DNA from: Aphanocapsa lilacina HA4352-LM1
GTDB taxonomy: Bacteria; Cyanobacteriota; Cyanobacteriia; Gloeobacterales; Gloeobacteraceae
NCBI GenBank assembly: GCA_019359725.1
Contig: JAHHGR010000007.1
Span: forward strand, 1-64,000
Direction of reading: 5' to 3'
Length of the DNA: 64,000 nt
Below are positions 1-11,037 of the stretch, piece after piece. The translations under genes and the position numbers were made by a program. A model generated the notes under the pieces. The model searched no databases and was not told where the DNA came from. It saw nothing but the letters and a program-made list of their open reading frames with translations. Numbering within the stretch: position 1 is the first letter of the stretch; every line of letters begins with the position of its first letter.

Positions 1-124
1 TGGTGGCTTTGTAGGAGCCGCCGTAGTGTCCGACATCTTCGCCGAGGACGTAGACATTGGGGTCGCGGCGCATTTCTTCGGCCATGGCGTCTTTGAGCGC
101 TTCGTAAAACAGTTTGACCGGCAT
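1..124 (-). CDS. pdhB: Pyruvate dehydrogenase E1 component, beta subunit (5' end only)
   Basis: Only the first 41 codons lie in the window; the gene runs off the left edge. The translation begins [20 protein letters not shown] and continues into [18 protein letters not shown], which is the N-terminus of the E1-beta/transketolase-like subunit: the LGEDVG element sits in the thiamine-diphosphate-binding domain that pairs with E1-alpha. The start ATG lies 4 bp after the stop of the pdhA reading frame upstream on the same strand, so alpha and beta are almost certainly co-transcribed and translated together. The two subunits form the alpha2beta2 E1 that decarboxylates pyruvate in the cytoplasm to feed acetyl-CoA synthesis. 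The rest of the gene cannot be judged. Confidence 0.9.
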   Translation of the reverse strand, partial: MPVKLFYEALKDAMAEEMRRDPNVYVLGEDVGHYGGSYKAT

Positions 125-128
125 AAAT

Positions 129-1127
129 TTATTCGTCCTCCGCAAACTGGAAGCGATAGAGTTCGTCGATGGGCGGCTCCGGAGACTCCTCAGCAAAGAG
201 GACTGCATCGTCGACTTCGGCTCTTATTTCTTGCTCGATGGCTTTGAGTTCCTCGGCGGTGGCCAGCTCCTGCTCGCGGATAAAGGCCGCCAGGCGCGGG
301 ATCGGATCTTGCTTGCGCCAGAATTCTTTTTCGGCCGGGTCGCGCAACTCGTCCGGGTCCGCCAGCGAATGGCCCCGAAAGCGATAGGTCGTGCACTCGA
401 TTAAAGTCGGGCCGCCGCCCGCGCGGGCGCGTTCGATCGCTTCTTTGGCCACCGCGCGCACGGCGAGCACGTCCATCCCGTCCACCCGCACCCCGGTAAT
501 ACCGAAGGCGTCCGCTTTTTTGGAGATTTCGACGACCGACGAAGCACGAGGATGGTACATGCCGATCGACCAGAGGTTATTTTCGACGACGAAGAGAATC
601 GGTAACTTCCACAAAGCCGCCATATTGAGGCACTCGAAGAACTGGCCGTTGTTGGTGGCACCGTCGCCAAAAAAGCAGGCGCTCACCTGATCGGTACCTT
701 TGTAGACCGCCGTGAAGCCCGCCCCCGTGGCAATCGGAATCCCTTCGGCCACGAAGGCGAAACCGCCCAGCAGATTGTGCTCCGCCGAGAACAGGTGCAT
801 CGAGCCGCCGCGGCCCTTGGAGCAACCGGTGGCCTTGCCGAACAACTCCGCCATCACCGAGCGCGCCGAAACACCTTTGGAAAGGGCATGGACGTGGTCG
901 CGGTAGGTGCTCGTCACATAATCGTCGAGGCGCAAAGCTTTGATGACGCCCGTGGAGACGGCTTCCTGGCCGTTGTAGAGGTGCACAAAGCCGAACAACT
1001 TGCCGCGGTAGTACATCTGGGCGCAGGTGTCCTCGAACGTCCGCCCGAGGACCATATCGCGGTAGAGGGCCAGCGCCTCCGGGCGGTCGATGTGGTAGCG
1101 CGTCGGCGGTAGTTGTTGCTGGACCAT
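129..1127 (-). CDS. pdhA: Pyruvate dehydrogenase E1 component, alpha subunit
   Basis: This 332-residue protein has the E1-alpha pattern throughout: an N-terminal stretch with [15 protein letters not shown], a [18 protein letters not shown] segment, and the thiamine-diphosphate/Mg motif [12 protein letters not shown] followed by a distal N near ENNLWSIG. The [12 protein letters not shown] loop is the conserved, normally phosphorylatable or substrate-gating loop of the family. The frame stays open upstream, but the start at MVQQQLPP is preferred because an AGAGG ribosome site lies 6 nt upstream; an in-frame ATG two codons earlier abuts that site. The gene is followed immediately by pdhB. It is divergent from gatA, with about 150 bp between them. 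Confidence 0.95.
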   Translation of the reverse strand: MVQQQLPPTRYHIDRPEALALYRDMVLGRTFEDTCAQMYYRGKLFGFVHLYNGQEAVSTGVIKALRLDDYVTSTYRDHVHALSKGVSARSVMAELFGKATGCSKGRGGSMHLFSAEHNLLGGFAFVAEGIPIATGAGFTAVYKGTDQVSACFFGDGATNNGQFFECLNMAALWKLPILFVVENNLWSIGMYHPRASSVVEISKKADAFGITGVRVDGMDVLAVRAVAKEAIERARAGGGPTLIECTTYRFRGHSLADPDELRDPAEKEFWRKQDPIPRLAAFIREQELATAEELKAIEQEIRAEVDDAVLFAEESPEPPIDELYRFQFAEDE

Positions 1128-1281
1128 CGTCATCCTCTGGGTGAAAGTCACGAAGTGTTGCGCTTCGGCCCTGTCGTAGCCCCACCATACTATGAGTTTG
1201 AATCGGACAAACGGTGTCGATTGTTCCAGAATCGGGGCCAAGTCGGTACGATGGTTGTCTGTGCGGACAGGAAATATGCAA

Positions 1282-2751
1282 ATGACATCGATCGGACAGC
1301 TGCGCTCGCAGGTCGCAAGTAAAGAGCGCTCGGCTGTGGAAGTGGCCAGGCAGTACCTGGAGCGGGCCGAAAGACTCGACACGGAGGTCCATGCCTTTTT
1401 GCGCCTCACCCCGGAGCGCGCCCTCGCAGCAGCTGAAGCCGTCGATGCAAAAATCGCCAGAGGCGAAGATGCGGGCCTGCTCGCCGGGGTGCCGATTGCC
1501 GTCAAGGACAACCTGTGCATGGTGGGCATTCCCACCACCTGCGCTTCTAAAATTCTCGAAAACTACCGCCCGCCCTACGAATCGACCGCCACCCGCCGGT
1601 TGGAGGAGCGGGGGGCGCTCATCATCGGCAAGACCAACCTCGATGAATTTGCGATGGGCTCCTCGACCGAAAATTCCGCCTTCGGCCCGACGCGCAATCC
1701 CTGGGATCTGAGCCGCGTGCCGGGGGGCTCCTCGGGCGGTTCGGCGGCGGCGGTGGCAGCCTGCGAGGCGGTGGCCTCCCTGGGATCTGATACGGGCGGC
1801 TCGATCCGCCAACCCGCATCTTTTTGCGGCGTCGTCGGCCTCAAACCCACCTACGGGCTGGTCTCGCGCTATGGTCTGGTCGCTTTTGCCTCCTCGCTCG
1901 ATCAAATTGGTCCTTTTACCCGGTCGGTGGAGGATGCCGCCCTGGTGCTGCAGGCGATCGCGGGCCACGACCCCCTCGATTCGACCAGTCTGGCGGTGAA
2001 CGTGCCCGATTATCGTCAGGCCCTGGTAAGCGACCTCAAGGGCGTAAAGGTGGGTTTTATCAAAGAATTTTTTGCCGAGGGTCTCGATCCCGACGTGGCC
2101 GACGCCGTCTTCGAGGCGATCGAGGTGATGCGGGATCTAGGAGCCCAGATTCAGGAAGTGAGCTGCCCGCGCTTTGCCCGGGGACTGTCGACTTATTACA
2201 TCATCGCCACCTCCGAGGCGTCGGCCAACCTGGCGCGCTACGACGGCGTCAAATACGGCCTGCGCGACCGGGAAGCAGACGCGCTGGTGCCGATGTACGG
2301 CCGGACCCGCGAGGCAGGCTTCGGCAGCGAAGTGAAGCGCCGCATCATGCTTGGCACCTACGCGCTGTCGGCCGGTTACTACGACGCCTATTACCTAAAA
2401 GCCCAGAAGGTGCGCACGCTCATCAAACAGGATTACCTGGACGCCTTTGCCAAAGTCGACGTGCTGGTCGGTCCTACCGCCCCCACCACCGCCTTCGCCT
2501 TCGGCGACAAGGTGAGCGACCCGCTCAGCATGTACCTTTCGGACATTTACACCATCCCCCTCAACCTGGCGGGGGTGGCCGGGGCGAGCATCCCCTGCGG
2601 CTTCGACGCCAGGGGGCTGCCCATCGGCTTTCAGATCATGGCGAACGCCCTGGAGGAGGGCAAGCTCTTGCGGGCCGCCTACGCCTACGAGCAGGCCACC
2701 GAATGGCACAAACGCGCCCCGGCCCTGGCGGCGGAAGCACTCACTCGCTGA
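1282..2751 (+). CDS. gatA: Glutamyl-tRNA(Gln) amidotransferase subunit A
   Basis: This is a 489-residue amidase-signature protein. It shows the catalytic Ser-cisSer-Lys set: KDNL (Lys) near residue 80, the glycine/serine block [13 protein letters not shown] near 155-167, and [11 protein letters not shown] holding the nucleophilic Ser. GatA releases ammonia from glutamine and channels it to GatB to convert Glu-tRNA(Gln) into Gln-tRNA(Gln), the route used by bacteria lacking glutaminyl-tRNA synthetase. Start codons at 1276 and 1282 are both possible; AGGA at 1269-1272 is better spaced for 1282. gatB and gatC are not nearby, as is common in cyanobacteria. The 3' end overlaps the convergent permease gene by about 11 bp. 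Confidence 0.96.
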   Translation: MTSIGQLRSQVASKERSAVEVARQYLERAERLDTEVHAFLRLTPERALAAAEAVDAKIARGEDAGLLAGVPIAVKDNLCMVGIPTTCASKILENYRPPYESTATRRLEERGALIIGKTNLDEFAMGSSTENSAFGPTRNPWDLSRVPGGSSGGSAAAVAACEAVASLGSDTGGSIRQPASFCGVVGLKPTYGLVSRYGLVAFASSLDQIGPFTRSVEDAALVLQAIAGHDPLDSTSLAVNVPDYRQALVSDLKGVKVGFIKEFFAEGLDPDVADAVFEAIEVMRDLGAQIQEVSCPRFARGLSTYYIIATSEASANLARYDGVKYGLRDREADALVPMYGRTREAGFGSEVKRRIMLGTYALSAGYYDAYYLKAQKVRTLIKQDYLDAFAKVDVLVGPTAPTTAFAFGDKVSDPLSMYLSDIYTIPLNLAGVAGASIPCGFDARGLPIGFQIMANALEEGKLLRAAYAYEQATEWHKRAPALAAEALTR

Positions 2752-4714
2752 GCAAAAAGATCAAAGGCCTGACGTCCTCCTCGCCCGCGGTCCATTCCCA
2801 ATAGCGCACCAGAATCTGGTAGACCATCAGGCCGGTCTCCCCCTGGCCCGTGAGGATGTAGTTGAGCGACTGCTCGGTCATATTCTTGCGGGTAAGACCC
2901 AAAAAGATCGACACCGGGTCCATCAGTTCGCTCAGGTAGGCGATGGCGTTGGCGATGGCCACCGCCCCGAACACCTCGATGGTAAAATTCTCGCCCTCCT
3001 GGCGGATCTGCAGCCTGAGGCCGCTGGTAAAGTCGCTGCAGTCGTCGCGCAAATTGACGTGCAAAAAGGCAAACGCATGGCGAATGGTGTAGTAGGTGCG
3101 AATCTGGTTGGCCTTGCTCTCGCGGGGAGCGGGTGCGTTGCTGATCAAAGGCACCAGAGCCACTTTTTTGCCGAGCAGCTTCGGCCACAACTCGGCTGAG
3201 AGATCGTCGGCGAAGGTCACCTGCTCGACGCGCAACTCGGTAGACCGCCTGAGGCGCGTGCCGATCCCGATCACCAGGACAAAGGCGATGAAGAAGCTTG
3301 CGATAATCAGGCCGTCAGGCCGTTCTTTGATGTTGTCGAGCAGCGTGTAGGTGAAGACGACCACCAAAAACCAGAAGTAATAACTCAAATTGCGCAGCCG
3401 CTGCGAATTTTGGGCGGCGGCCTCGCGCCCGAGCGCCAGGGAGACCGCCACCGCCGCCGAGAGAATGAGCGCCAGTACGCCCGTGGCGTAGGCGCCGCCC
3501 TGGGCTTCGACGTTGGCCTGAAAGGCACTGACCACCACCAGATCGATGGCCAAAAGCGCCAGGACCAGCGGCCGGTTGTAACTCACCCAACTGGGAGCCA
3601 TCCCGAAGCGGGGTAGATAGCGGGGAATCAAATTCAATAGGCCCGCCATCGCCGAGGCCCCTGCAAACCAAAGTATGACGATGGTCGAGATGTCGTAGAG
3701 GGTGCCAATGGTGTCGCCTAGAAGTTGGTGGCAGAGGTAGGCGAGCGCCCGGCCCGCCGCGGGACCGCCCTCGGCGTAGGCGGCAGGCGGAATCAGCAGG
3801 GTGGTGATGAAACTCGACGTCATCAACAGCAAACTCATCAACACCGCCGCCGCGGTGAGCAAATAGCCGGTGTTGCGGATGCGGCCTTCGGGGGCCGGTT
3901 TGCGCTCGTCGCCGGGATCGCCTTTGATGAGGGGCATGACCGTCACACCGGTCTCAAAGCCGCTTAGACCCAGGGCCAGCTTTGGAAAGGTGAGTCCCGC
4001 CGCAATGAGCAGCATCGTCCAGTCACCCGTCAGGGTCAACGAGCGCTGCCAACCGGCGAGCAGTTCCGGGCGCGCGGCAATTTCCTGAAAACCTCTAGCG
4101 ATAACGACGATGTTGAGCAAAATATAGGGCACACCGACGGCGACCGCCAGACCGATGGCCTCGCGAAATCCCAGCAGGAAAACCAAGGCGAGCAGCACCA
4201 GCAGCACCACCGTGACCGGATACTGGCTGCCTTCGAGAAAAGGTTTGGCAAACGGGTTTTCAACCAGATGCTCGGCGGCGTCGGAGGCCGACAGCGTCAT
4301 CGTGATCACAAAATCGGTGGTGGCAAAACCGATGAGCACCAGCACCAGCAGCTTGCCCAGCCAGCCGGAAAGCAGATTCTCCAGCATGGCAATCGAACCT
4401 TGGCCGATGAAGGAGCGCTTGGCCACCTGGATATAGATGGGCAGCGCCCCCGCCAGGGTGACTACGACCAAAAGCAGTGTCGCCAGCGGCGAGATAGACG
4501 CCGCCGCCAGCAGGGCAATGCCCGGTTGGTAGCCCAGAGTCGAGAAGTAGTCGACACCGGTCAGCCAAAGTACCGAATACCAAGGATGGGTCTGTTCGGC
4601 CTGGTGCTTGCCCCCCGGCCCTCCGGCCTTCAGCCAGCGTCCCAGGGAAGTCTTGCCTTGGCTGGAGCCGGGAACGGGCAACAGCGGCAGCGCTTTGACG
4701 CCCGAACTCGTCAT
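2741..4714 (-). CDS. APC-superfamily amino acid permease with a C-terminal soluble domain
   Basis: The 657-residue product starts with a soluble, Gly/Lys/Pro-rich head of about 45 residues. The membrane part follows, with roughly a dozen hydrophobic segments between residues 45 and 485 (for example [46 protein letters not shown]). The first helix carries the broken GxxxxGYQPG-type loop typical of APC transporters, so a proton- or sodium-coupled amino acid or organic-cation uptake role in the plasma membrane is likely. Residues from about 500 to the end are hydrophilic and may be a regulatory domain. The substrate cannot be read from the sequence. The gene stands alone on the minus strand, convergent with gatA. 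Confidence 0.75.
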   Translation of the reverse strand: MTSSGVKALPLLPVPGSSQGKTSLGRWLKAGGPGGKHQAEQTHPWYSVLWLTGVDYFSTLGYQPGIALLAAASISPLATLLLVVVTLAGALPIYIQVAKRSFIGQGSIAMLENLLSGWLGKLLVLVLIGFATTDFVITMTLSASDAAEHLVENPFAKPFLEGSQYPVTVVLLVLLALVFLLGFREAIGLAVAVGVPYILLNIVVIARGFQEIAARPELLAGWQRSLTLTGDWTMLLIAAGLTFPKLALGLSGFETGVTVMPLIKGDPGDERKPAPEGRIRNTGYLLTAAAVLMSLLLMTSSFITTLLIPPAAYAEGGPAAGRALAYLCHQLLGDTIGTLYDISTIVILWFAGASAMAGLLNLIPRYLPRFGMAPSWVSYNRPLVLALLAIDLVVVSAFQANVEAQGGAYATGVLALILSAAVAVSLALGREAAAQNSQRLRNLSYYFWFLVVVFTYTLLDNIKERPDGLIIASFFIAFVLVIGIGTRLRRSTELRVEQVTFADDLSAELWPKLLGKKVALVPLISNAPAPRESKANQIRTYYTIRHAFAFLHVNLRDDCSDFTSGLRLQIRQEGENFTIEVFGAVAIANAIAYLSELMDPVSIFLGLTRKNMTEQSLNYILTGQGETGLMVYQILVRYWEWTAGEEDVRPLIFLLSE

Positions 4715-4849
4715 GGCGAACGGTTCGCTCCATCGATAAGCTGCCTTCTTACACTAACGGATCCAAAATCGGTCGCAACAAAAACACCGAAACCCGAGGG
4801 CTCCGGTGGGAAACTAGCATCGAGGGGGTTGGGGTCTGTACGAGCATTT

Positions 4850-5980
4850 CTAGGCATGCCCCGGGCCGAAATTAAGTTCTCCTGCCAGGGCGCGCGCCAC
4901 GCACGAGCGCACCGCCTGGCAGAAGCGCGCCTGGGAAAACCGCTCCGCGCGCGCGCGGATCTGTCCCGGTAGCCAGCGCATTTGCTCGCAGCGCTCGACC
5001 GCCGCCACCAGCGCTTCGGCCGTCTGCTCGCCGAAGAGCACGCCGCTTTCGCCGTCGGCCACCGTTTCTGTGGCCCCGCCCCGCCCGTAGGCGACTACCG
5101 GCCTGCCGCACGCCTGCACCTCCACCGGCACGATGCCGAAATCTTCTTCGCCCGGAAAGATCAAAGCCCGGCAGTTGGCGAACAGTTCCGCCAGTTGCTT
5201 GGGGGGTTGATAGGGCAAGAAGACCACGTTCGGCCGCGCCCTGGCCCGCAACCGCGCCAATTCCGGCCCCTCACCTGCCACCCACAAAGGCAGCCCCAGG
5301 CGGTTAAACGCCTCGATGGCCAGATCCAGACGCTTGTAAGGCACCAAGCGGCCCGCCACCAGATAGTACTCGAGGCTCGGAGCCGCCACCGGTTGAAAAA
5401 ACTGGGTGTCCACAGGCGGATAGACGACCGTGGCGGGCCGCCGATAGAATTTGGCGATGCGCTGCTGGACGTAGCGGGAATTGGCCATCAGGTGATCCGG
5501 CCGCTGGGCGGCCTGAAAGTCCCAGGTGCGCAGCGCGCTCAGCATCAGCGGCATCAGCGCTCCCAGCAGCGGCACTCGAAATTCGCGCTGATAATCCCAG
5601 GTCATATCCCACAGGTAGCGCGTCGGCGTGTGAATATAACTCAGGTGCAGAGCGTCCTGGCGGGTGAGCACCCCTTTGGCGAAGGCGTGGGAACTGGAGA
5701 TCACCAGATCGTATGCGCGCAGATCAAAGCTTTCGTAGGCGGCGGGCATCAGGGGCAAAACATACTGCAGCCGCCTTTGATAGCTGGTGCTGCCGCCCAG
5801 GGGCAGCTTTTGCAGAAACGACGGGCGCACGTCGTAGCGGCGCCAGCGCTCGGGCATCGTCGCCGCCCCGAAGTAGCTGGTGTAAATGGGCGCCTCCGGA
5901 AACAGACCCTTGAGCGCCTCGACAACGTTTTCCGAGCCGCCCTGCTTGATCAGGTACTCGTGGACAAGGGCGACCCTCAC
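4850..5980 (-). CDS. Glycosyltransferase family 4 (GT-B fold)
   Basis: A 376-residue retaining GT4 enzyme. The N-terminal half opens with MRVALVHEYLIKQGGSE, the acceptor-side Rossmann domain with the GGSE/GGAE loop. The C-terminal half has AGRLVPYKRLDLAIEAF, the nucleotide-sugar-binding region, and the E-x7-E motif in EEDFGIVPVEVQACGRPVV. Such enzymes transfer a sugar from an NDP donor during exopolysaccharide, LPS or glycolipid synthesis at the inner face of the membrane. The start is GTG, only 12 bp after the stop of the S41-like gene upstream on the same strand, so the two are probably co-transcribed. Donor and acceptor are unknown. Confidence 0.85.
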   Translation of the reverse strand: MRVALVHEYLIKQGGSENVVEALKGLFPEAPIYTSYFGAATMPERWRRYDVRPSFLQKLPLGGSTSYQRRLQYVLPLMPAAYESFDLRAYDLVISSSHAFAKGVLTRQDALHLSYIHTPTRYLWDMTWDYQREFRVPLLGALMPLMLSALRTWDFQAAQRPDHLMANSRYVQQRIAKFYRRPATVVYPPVDTQFFQPVAAPSLEYYLVAGRLVPYKRLDLAIEAFNRLGLPLWVAGEGPELARLRARARPNVVFLPYQPPKQLAELFANCRALIFPGEEDFGIVPVEVQACGRPVVAYGRGGATETVADGESGVLFGEQTAEALVAAVERCEQMRWLPGQIRARAERFSQARFCQAVRSCVARALAGELNFGPGHA

Positions 5981-5992
5981 GGGGGGCGCCGG

Positions 5993-7438
5993 TCAGCTGC
6001 CGGGTTTGTAGACGCCGATTTCACGCACGACATTGGTGCCGGTCTCCAGGCCGAAACTCACTCCAATGGCATCGTAATTGACGTAGTAGCGGTCCGGGCG
6101 GTTGGCCCGGGAGCGCTCCGGAAACGGAAACAGTTCGTTGTACCCGCCGCTGCCCGGATTGCCGTAGGCTTCGAGAACGTCGTTGTAGCTCGAACCGATG
6201 CGGATGCCTTTGTCGGTGGCGGTGTTGGCAGCGGTCGAGTAGATGCGGTCGGCAAAAAAGTTCAATAGCGACGAGGACGGTTTGTAGTTGAGGACGATGA
6301 AATCCGGGACAAACCAGATTTTCAGTTCGTCGCTCGGGCGCATGGCGTTGCTCTCGCCGCCGCGGAAGTACTCGACCGCACCGGCTAGGCCCAGATCGCC
6401 CGTACCGGCATTGAATCCGAGGGTCTTGTCGCCGATTTCGCCGCGCGCCGGGAAGACCGTCGGTTTGAACGGCTGCCCGGGCCGGGAGGCGAGCAATTCC
6501 ACCGCCCGCGGCAGCGGATCGGCGCCGCTCGCCTCGGTGGGTTCGACCCCCTCGGCGAGGCCGCGGCCGTCGCCGGTGCGCCAGCGGCCAGTCACCAACC
6601 GCACCGCCGCTCCACTGGGCAGCGCAAAATTTTCGCTGAACAGATCCGAGCCCGCCGTGCGCGCACCCAGCACCTGGGCACGGCCGCTGCGTCCGAGTTG
6701 GGCGGCAAGCGCCTCCGCCCCGGCCCGCGTCTTTTTATCGACGAGCACCACCACCGGCAGGTCGACGGCTACCGCCCGCACTTTGCTGTCCCAGCGCCGG
6801 ACGCTGTCGCGCGCGCCGACCGTCTGCACCAGCGGCGAAGCGCCGGTCGGGAAAAAGAGCCGCGCTGTATCCGCCACCGACTGGGCGTCCTCGCCCGAGG
6901 CGCCGCGCAGATCGAGGATCACCCCGCGGCTGTGATCCGCCTGATGCAGCGCCTGGCTCACCTGCGAAGCAGAACCGAACCCCATGGAGGCGAGCCGCAC
7001 CTGGGCAATACCTTCGCCCACCGGTGTCACCGACACACTCGCCCGATCGCGCTGGCGCTCGCGCTGCAATTGCTCAGGCGTGAGCAGCGCGTCGCCCTTG
7101 CCGCCGTACTTACCGAGTACTTTTGCGATCACCTCGTACTCGACCAGTTTCGGATCGCGGCCCTTGCCCTCGGTCTCCTGGGCCACCACCAGTTCGCGGT
7201 ACGTGCGCTCGCTGCTGAGGGACGCCGTGCGTCCCCCCTCGTCGAGGGCCTGCTGCTGCAACAGCGCCACCACCGTCTGCAGATCCGCCCCCGCCTGGTA
7301 GCGGCTCGCGGCGAGGCGCGGCGGCTCGGTGGCCGCGGGCATCGGCGGTACCCCCTGGGCAAACACCGGCATCCCCGTCGCGCACAAACACAACCCCAAC
7401 CACCAGCTCCTCCGGCGGTTCCAGCACTGTCTTGCCAT
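5993..7438 (-). CDS. Exported S41 (C-terminal processing protease)-like protein lacking the catalytic dyad
   Basis: This 481-residue protein has a signal peptide (WWLGLCLCATGMPVFAQG) and a tail-specific-protease core at about residues 130-310 that includes GVILDLRGASG, VVVLVDKKTRAGAEALAAQL and LGARTAGSD. In active CtpA enzymes the equivalent stretches are GGSASASE (Ser nucleophile) and TFGKG (Lys base). Here they read KTRAGAE and TAGSD, so both Ser and Lys appear to be lost. The last 120 residues (from about DELKIWFVPDF) form a separate domain unlike normal CtpA PDZ arrangements. It is therefore probably a periplasmic or cell-surface binding protein rather than a protease. It lies just upstream of the glycosyltransferase gene. 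Confidence 0.65.
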   Translation of the reverse strand: MARQCWNRRRSWWLGLCLCATGMPVFAQGVPPMPAATEPPRLAASRYQAGADLQTVVALLQQQALDEGGRTASLSSERTYRELVVAQETEGKGRDPKLVEYEVIAKVLGKYGGKGDALLTPEQLQRERQRDRASVSVTPVGEGIAQVRLASMGFGSASQVSQALHQADHSRGVILDLRGASGEDAQSVADTARLFFPTGASPLVQTVGARDSVRRWDSKVRAVAVDLPVVVLVDKKTRAGAEALAAQLGRSGRAQVLGARTAGSDLFSENFALPSGAAVRLVTGRWRTGDGRGLAEGVEPTEASGADPLPRAVELLASRPGQPFKPTVFPARGEIGDKTLGFNAGTGDLGLAGAVEYFRGGESNAMRPSDELKIWFVPDFIVLNYKPSSSLLNFFADRIYSTAANTATDKGIRIGSSYNDVLEAYGNPGSGGYNELFPFPERSRANRPDRYYVNYDAIGVSFGLETGTNVVREIGVYKPGS

Positions 7439-7537
7439 TGCAGCGGCCCTCCAGGCGCTCCCCTACTCTAGATATAGAGGTTGCAAGCAGCTTAGCTGAA
7501 TCCCCACCACTAGGGCAACCCTTGGGCTGCTTCGGTT

Positions 7538-9394
<1,857 letters not shown>

Positions 9395-10045
9395 TTAATA
9401 TTCTTTGTAGCTTCGGTCTTGTAGACCGCGTTGCAGCCCATCAAAAACAGTTCCAAGTTCACCGTTCAACAGCGCCGAAACACATAGCCAGAGCCCTGGG
9501 AAAACCCGGCTTCGGATGACGGATTCATCATCGACAGGCAACAGAACATAACGGCCTTCTTGTAAGACAAACCAATCGATCTGCCTATCCTCTACCCGCC
9601 AGACCAAGTACTCCTGCACCCCGTTGCGCTGGTAGGCCCGCAGCTTTTCGTGCAGATCGTAGGATGCGCTGCTTGCAGCGATCTCGACGACCAGTTCCGG
9701 CGGGCCTTCCACATACCCGTCGGCGCCGATCGACGAGGTGCCATTTTCGAGACGCAACAGAGCATCCGGCTGCGGTTCGTTGTCGAGATCCAGGCGCACC
9801 GTGGCGTTGTCGCCGATATCCACGCCGGGCGTGGCCGCGCAGTAAAGCGTCAGCCAGCCGACTACGTGGGCGTGCGGTCGGCCATGACTATCGATGCGGA
9901 CGGGTGACGGCACAAAGACGACTCCCTCGACGAGTTCCGCTTTCTTTAGATGGGGCATCCGGCGGTAGCGCCGTTCGAATTCGGGGCGAGTCAGGTGATC
10001 GCCGCTGTCGAGAATCGGTCCTCTGGTTTGGCGCGCTTCTTGCAT
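9395..10045 (-). CDS. Uma2-family (DUF820) PD-(D/E)XK nuclease-fold protein
   Basis: About 216 residues. The layout matches the Uma2 family, which is strongly expanded in cyanobacteria: an N-terminal LTRPEFERRYRRMP, then ELVEGVVFVPSPVR, a QPDALLRLE segment giving the acidic residue, and PELVVEIAASSASYDLHEKLRAYQRNGVQEYLVWR, which carries the E-x-A..K pattern of the PD-(D/E)XK core. The biological role of these proteins is not settled; transposon- or defence-related DNA cleavage has been suggested. The start was chosen at MQEARQ; the frame is open 16 codons further upstream and no convincing ribosome site decides between them. Confidence 0.8.
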   Translation of the reverse strand: MQEARQTRGPILDSGDHLTRPEFERRYRRMPHLKKAELVEGVVFVPSPVRIDSHGRPHAHVVGWLTLYCAATPGVDIGDNATVRLDLDNEPQPDALLRLENGTSSIGADGYVEGPPELVVEIAASSASYDLHEKLRAYQRNGVQEYLVWRVEDRQIDWFVLQEGRYVLLPVDDESVIRSRVFPGLWLCVSALLNGELGTVFDGLQRGLQDRSYKEY

Positions 10046-10118
10046 GGGCGGATTCGCTCGGGCGGACCTCAAACGCTTGCCATCTGCCGCCACCGGAAAT
10101 TTTCGGCCGGGGGCTGTG

Positions 10119-10478
10119 CTACTGGCCGGGTCGGTTTTCGATCTGGCCAGAGCGCCTCACCTGCGGGCGGCCCATGCTGAAGTTGAGTACGCGGCTGTCG
10201 AGGTTGTAGGCAATTTCGCCCTGCTGCAAAAGGCCGCGGATAAAATTTTCAAGATCCGAACCGATGCGGCGCAGGTTGTACTCGGTGAGGGCCAGGCCAG
10301 TGTAGGCGGCGACCAGCCGATCGAACTCGCTGTAAACCTTTTGCAGCGCCGGGTCGTTCCAGATAAATTCGTTGTCCGGATCGACATCGAGGGTGAGTTT
10401 GCTGTCGCTCGCGATGAAACTGTCGTTGCGGATGTCAGCAGCGAAGATGTGGACGTGGCGGGTGGTGGACTTCAACAT
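10119..10478 (-). CDS. ndhM: NAD(P)H-quinone oxidoreductase subunit M
   Basis: The 119-residue product reads MLKSTTRHVHIFAAD at the N-terminus, followed by LTLDVDPDNEFIWND, LTEYNLRRIGSDLENFIRG and GEIAYNLDSRVLNFSMGRP. These blocks are the signature of NdhM, an accessory subunit of the hydrophilic arm of the photosynthetic NDH-1 complex found in cyanobacteria and plastids. The complex accepts electrons from reduced ferredoxin for cyclic electron flow and respiration. Although the open frame extends further upstream, homology starts at MLKSTTRH. The gene is divergent from a ferredoxin gene about 130 bp away, a suggestive pairing because ferredoxin is the NDH-1 electron donor. Confidence 0.93.
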   Translation of the reverse strand: MLKSTTRHVHIFAADIRNDSFIASDSKLTLDVDPDNEFIWNDPALQKVYSEFDRLVAAYTGLALTEYNLRRIGSDLENFIRGLLQQGEIAYNLDSRVLNFSMGRPQVRRSGQIENRPGQ

Positions 10479-10605
10479 CGGCGTCGCCTGGCTCGGGCAT
10501 TTCAACTTGGATTGTAACACCGGCTTTTGTGGCTCCCGGTGCCCGCTGTGCCGGGATGGAAGCGGGCGGATACCCTGGAGGCAGGCGAGCCATCGGGAGA
10601 GAGCA

Positions 10606-10953
10606 ATGCCACAAGTCAAAATTTTCGGCAAGACCTACACCTGCGCCCAGGGAGCCAACCTCCGCCAGTTTTTGCTCGAGCAGAACGTACCTATGTACAA
10701 CGGCCCGTCGTCCCTCATCAACTGCCATGGCCTCGGCACTTGCGGCACCTGTGCTGTGGGTATCGCCGGGCCGGTCTCAGAACCGGGCGGCCGGGAGAAG
10801 TTTCGTCTCGGACTGCCCCCACACAAAGGCGTCGAAGGCGGGCGGCGGCTCGCCTGCCAGGTGACGGTCCTGGAGGACATCGAAGTGACCAAGTACGAAG
10901 GGATATGGGGCGAAGGTGCAAGACCCGTCGACGGCCGTGTCTCGGCGTCGTAA
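10606..10953 (+). CDS. 2Fe-2S ferredoxin
   Basis: A 115-residue ferredoxin of the 2Fe-2S beta-grasp type. Cluster ligands are visible as C-x5-C-x2-C in NCHGLGTCGTCAVG, with the fourth Cys in GRRLACQVTV. This spacing is closer to the adrenodoxin/bacterial type (C-x5-C) than to the photosynthetic plant type (C-x4-C), so it is probably a specialised electron carrier rather than the main PSI acceptor. A GGGAGAGAGCA ribosome site lies just before the ATG. It sits divergently beside ndhM; an electron-donor link to NDH-1 is possible but is inference. Confidence 0.88.
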   Translation: MPQVKIFGKTYTCAQGANLRQFLLEQNVPMYNGPSSLINCHGLGTCGTCAVGIAGPVSEPGGREKFRLGLPPHKGVEGGRRLACQVTVLEDIEVTKYEGIWGEGARPVDGRVSAS

Positions 10954-11037
10954 GCGCAACTGACGGCTTTGGGCGAAGAATGCTAGGATAGGGCTCAAGT
11001 CTTAACTTTTGTAAAACCACCAGCTTCGGACCTATCC

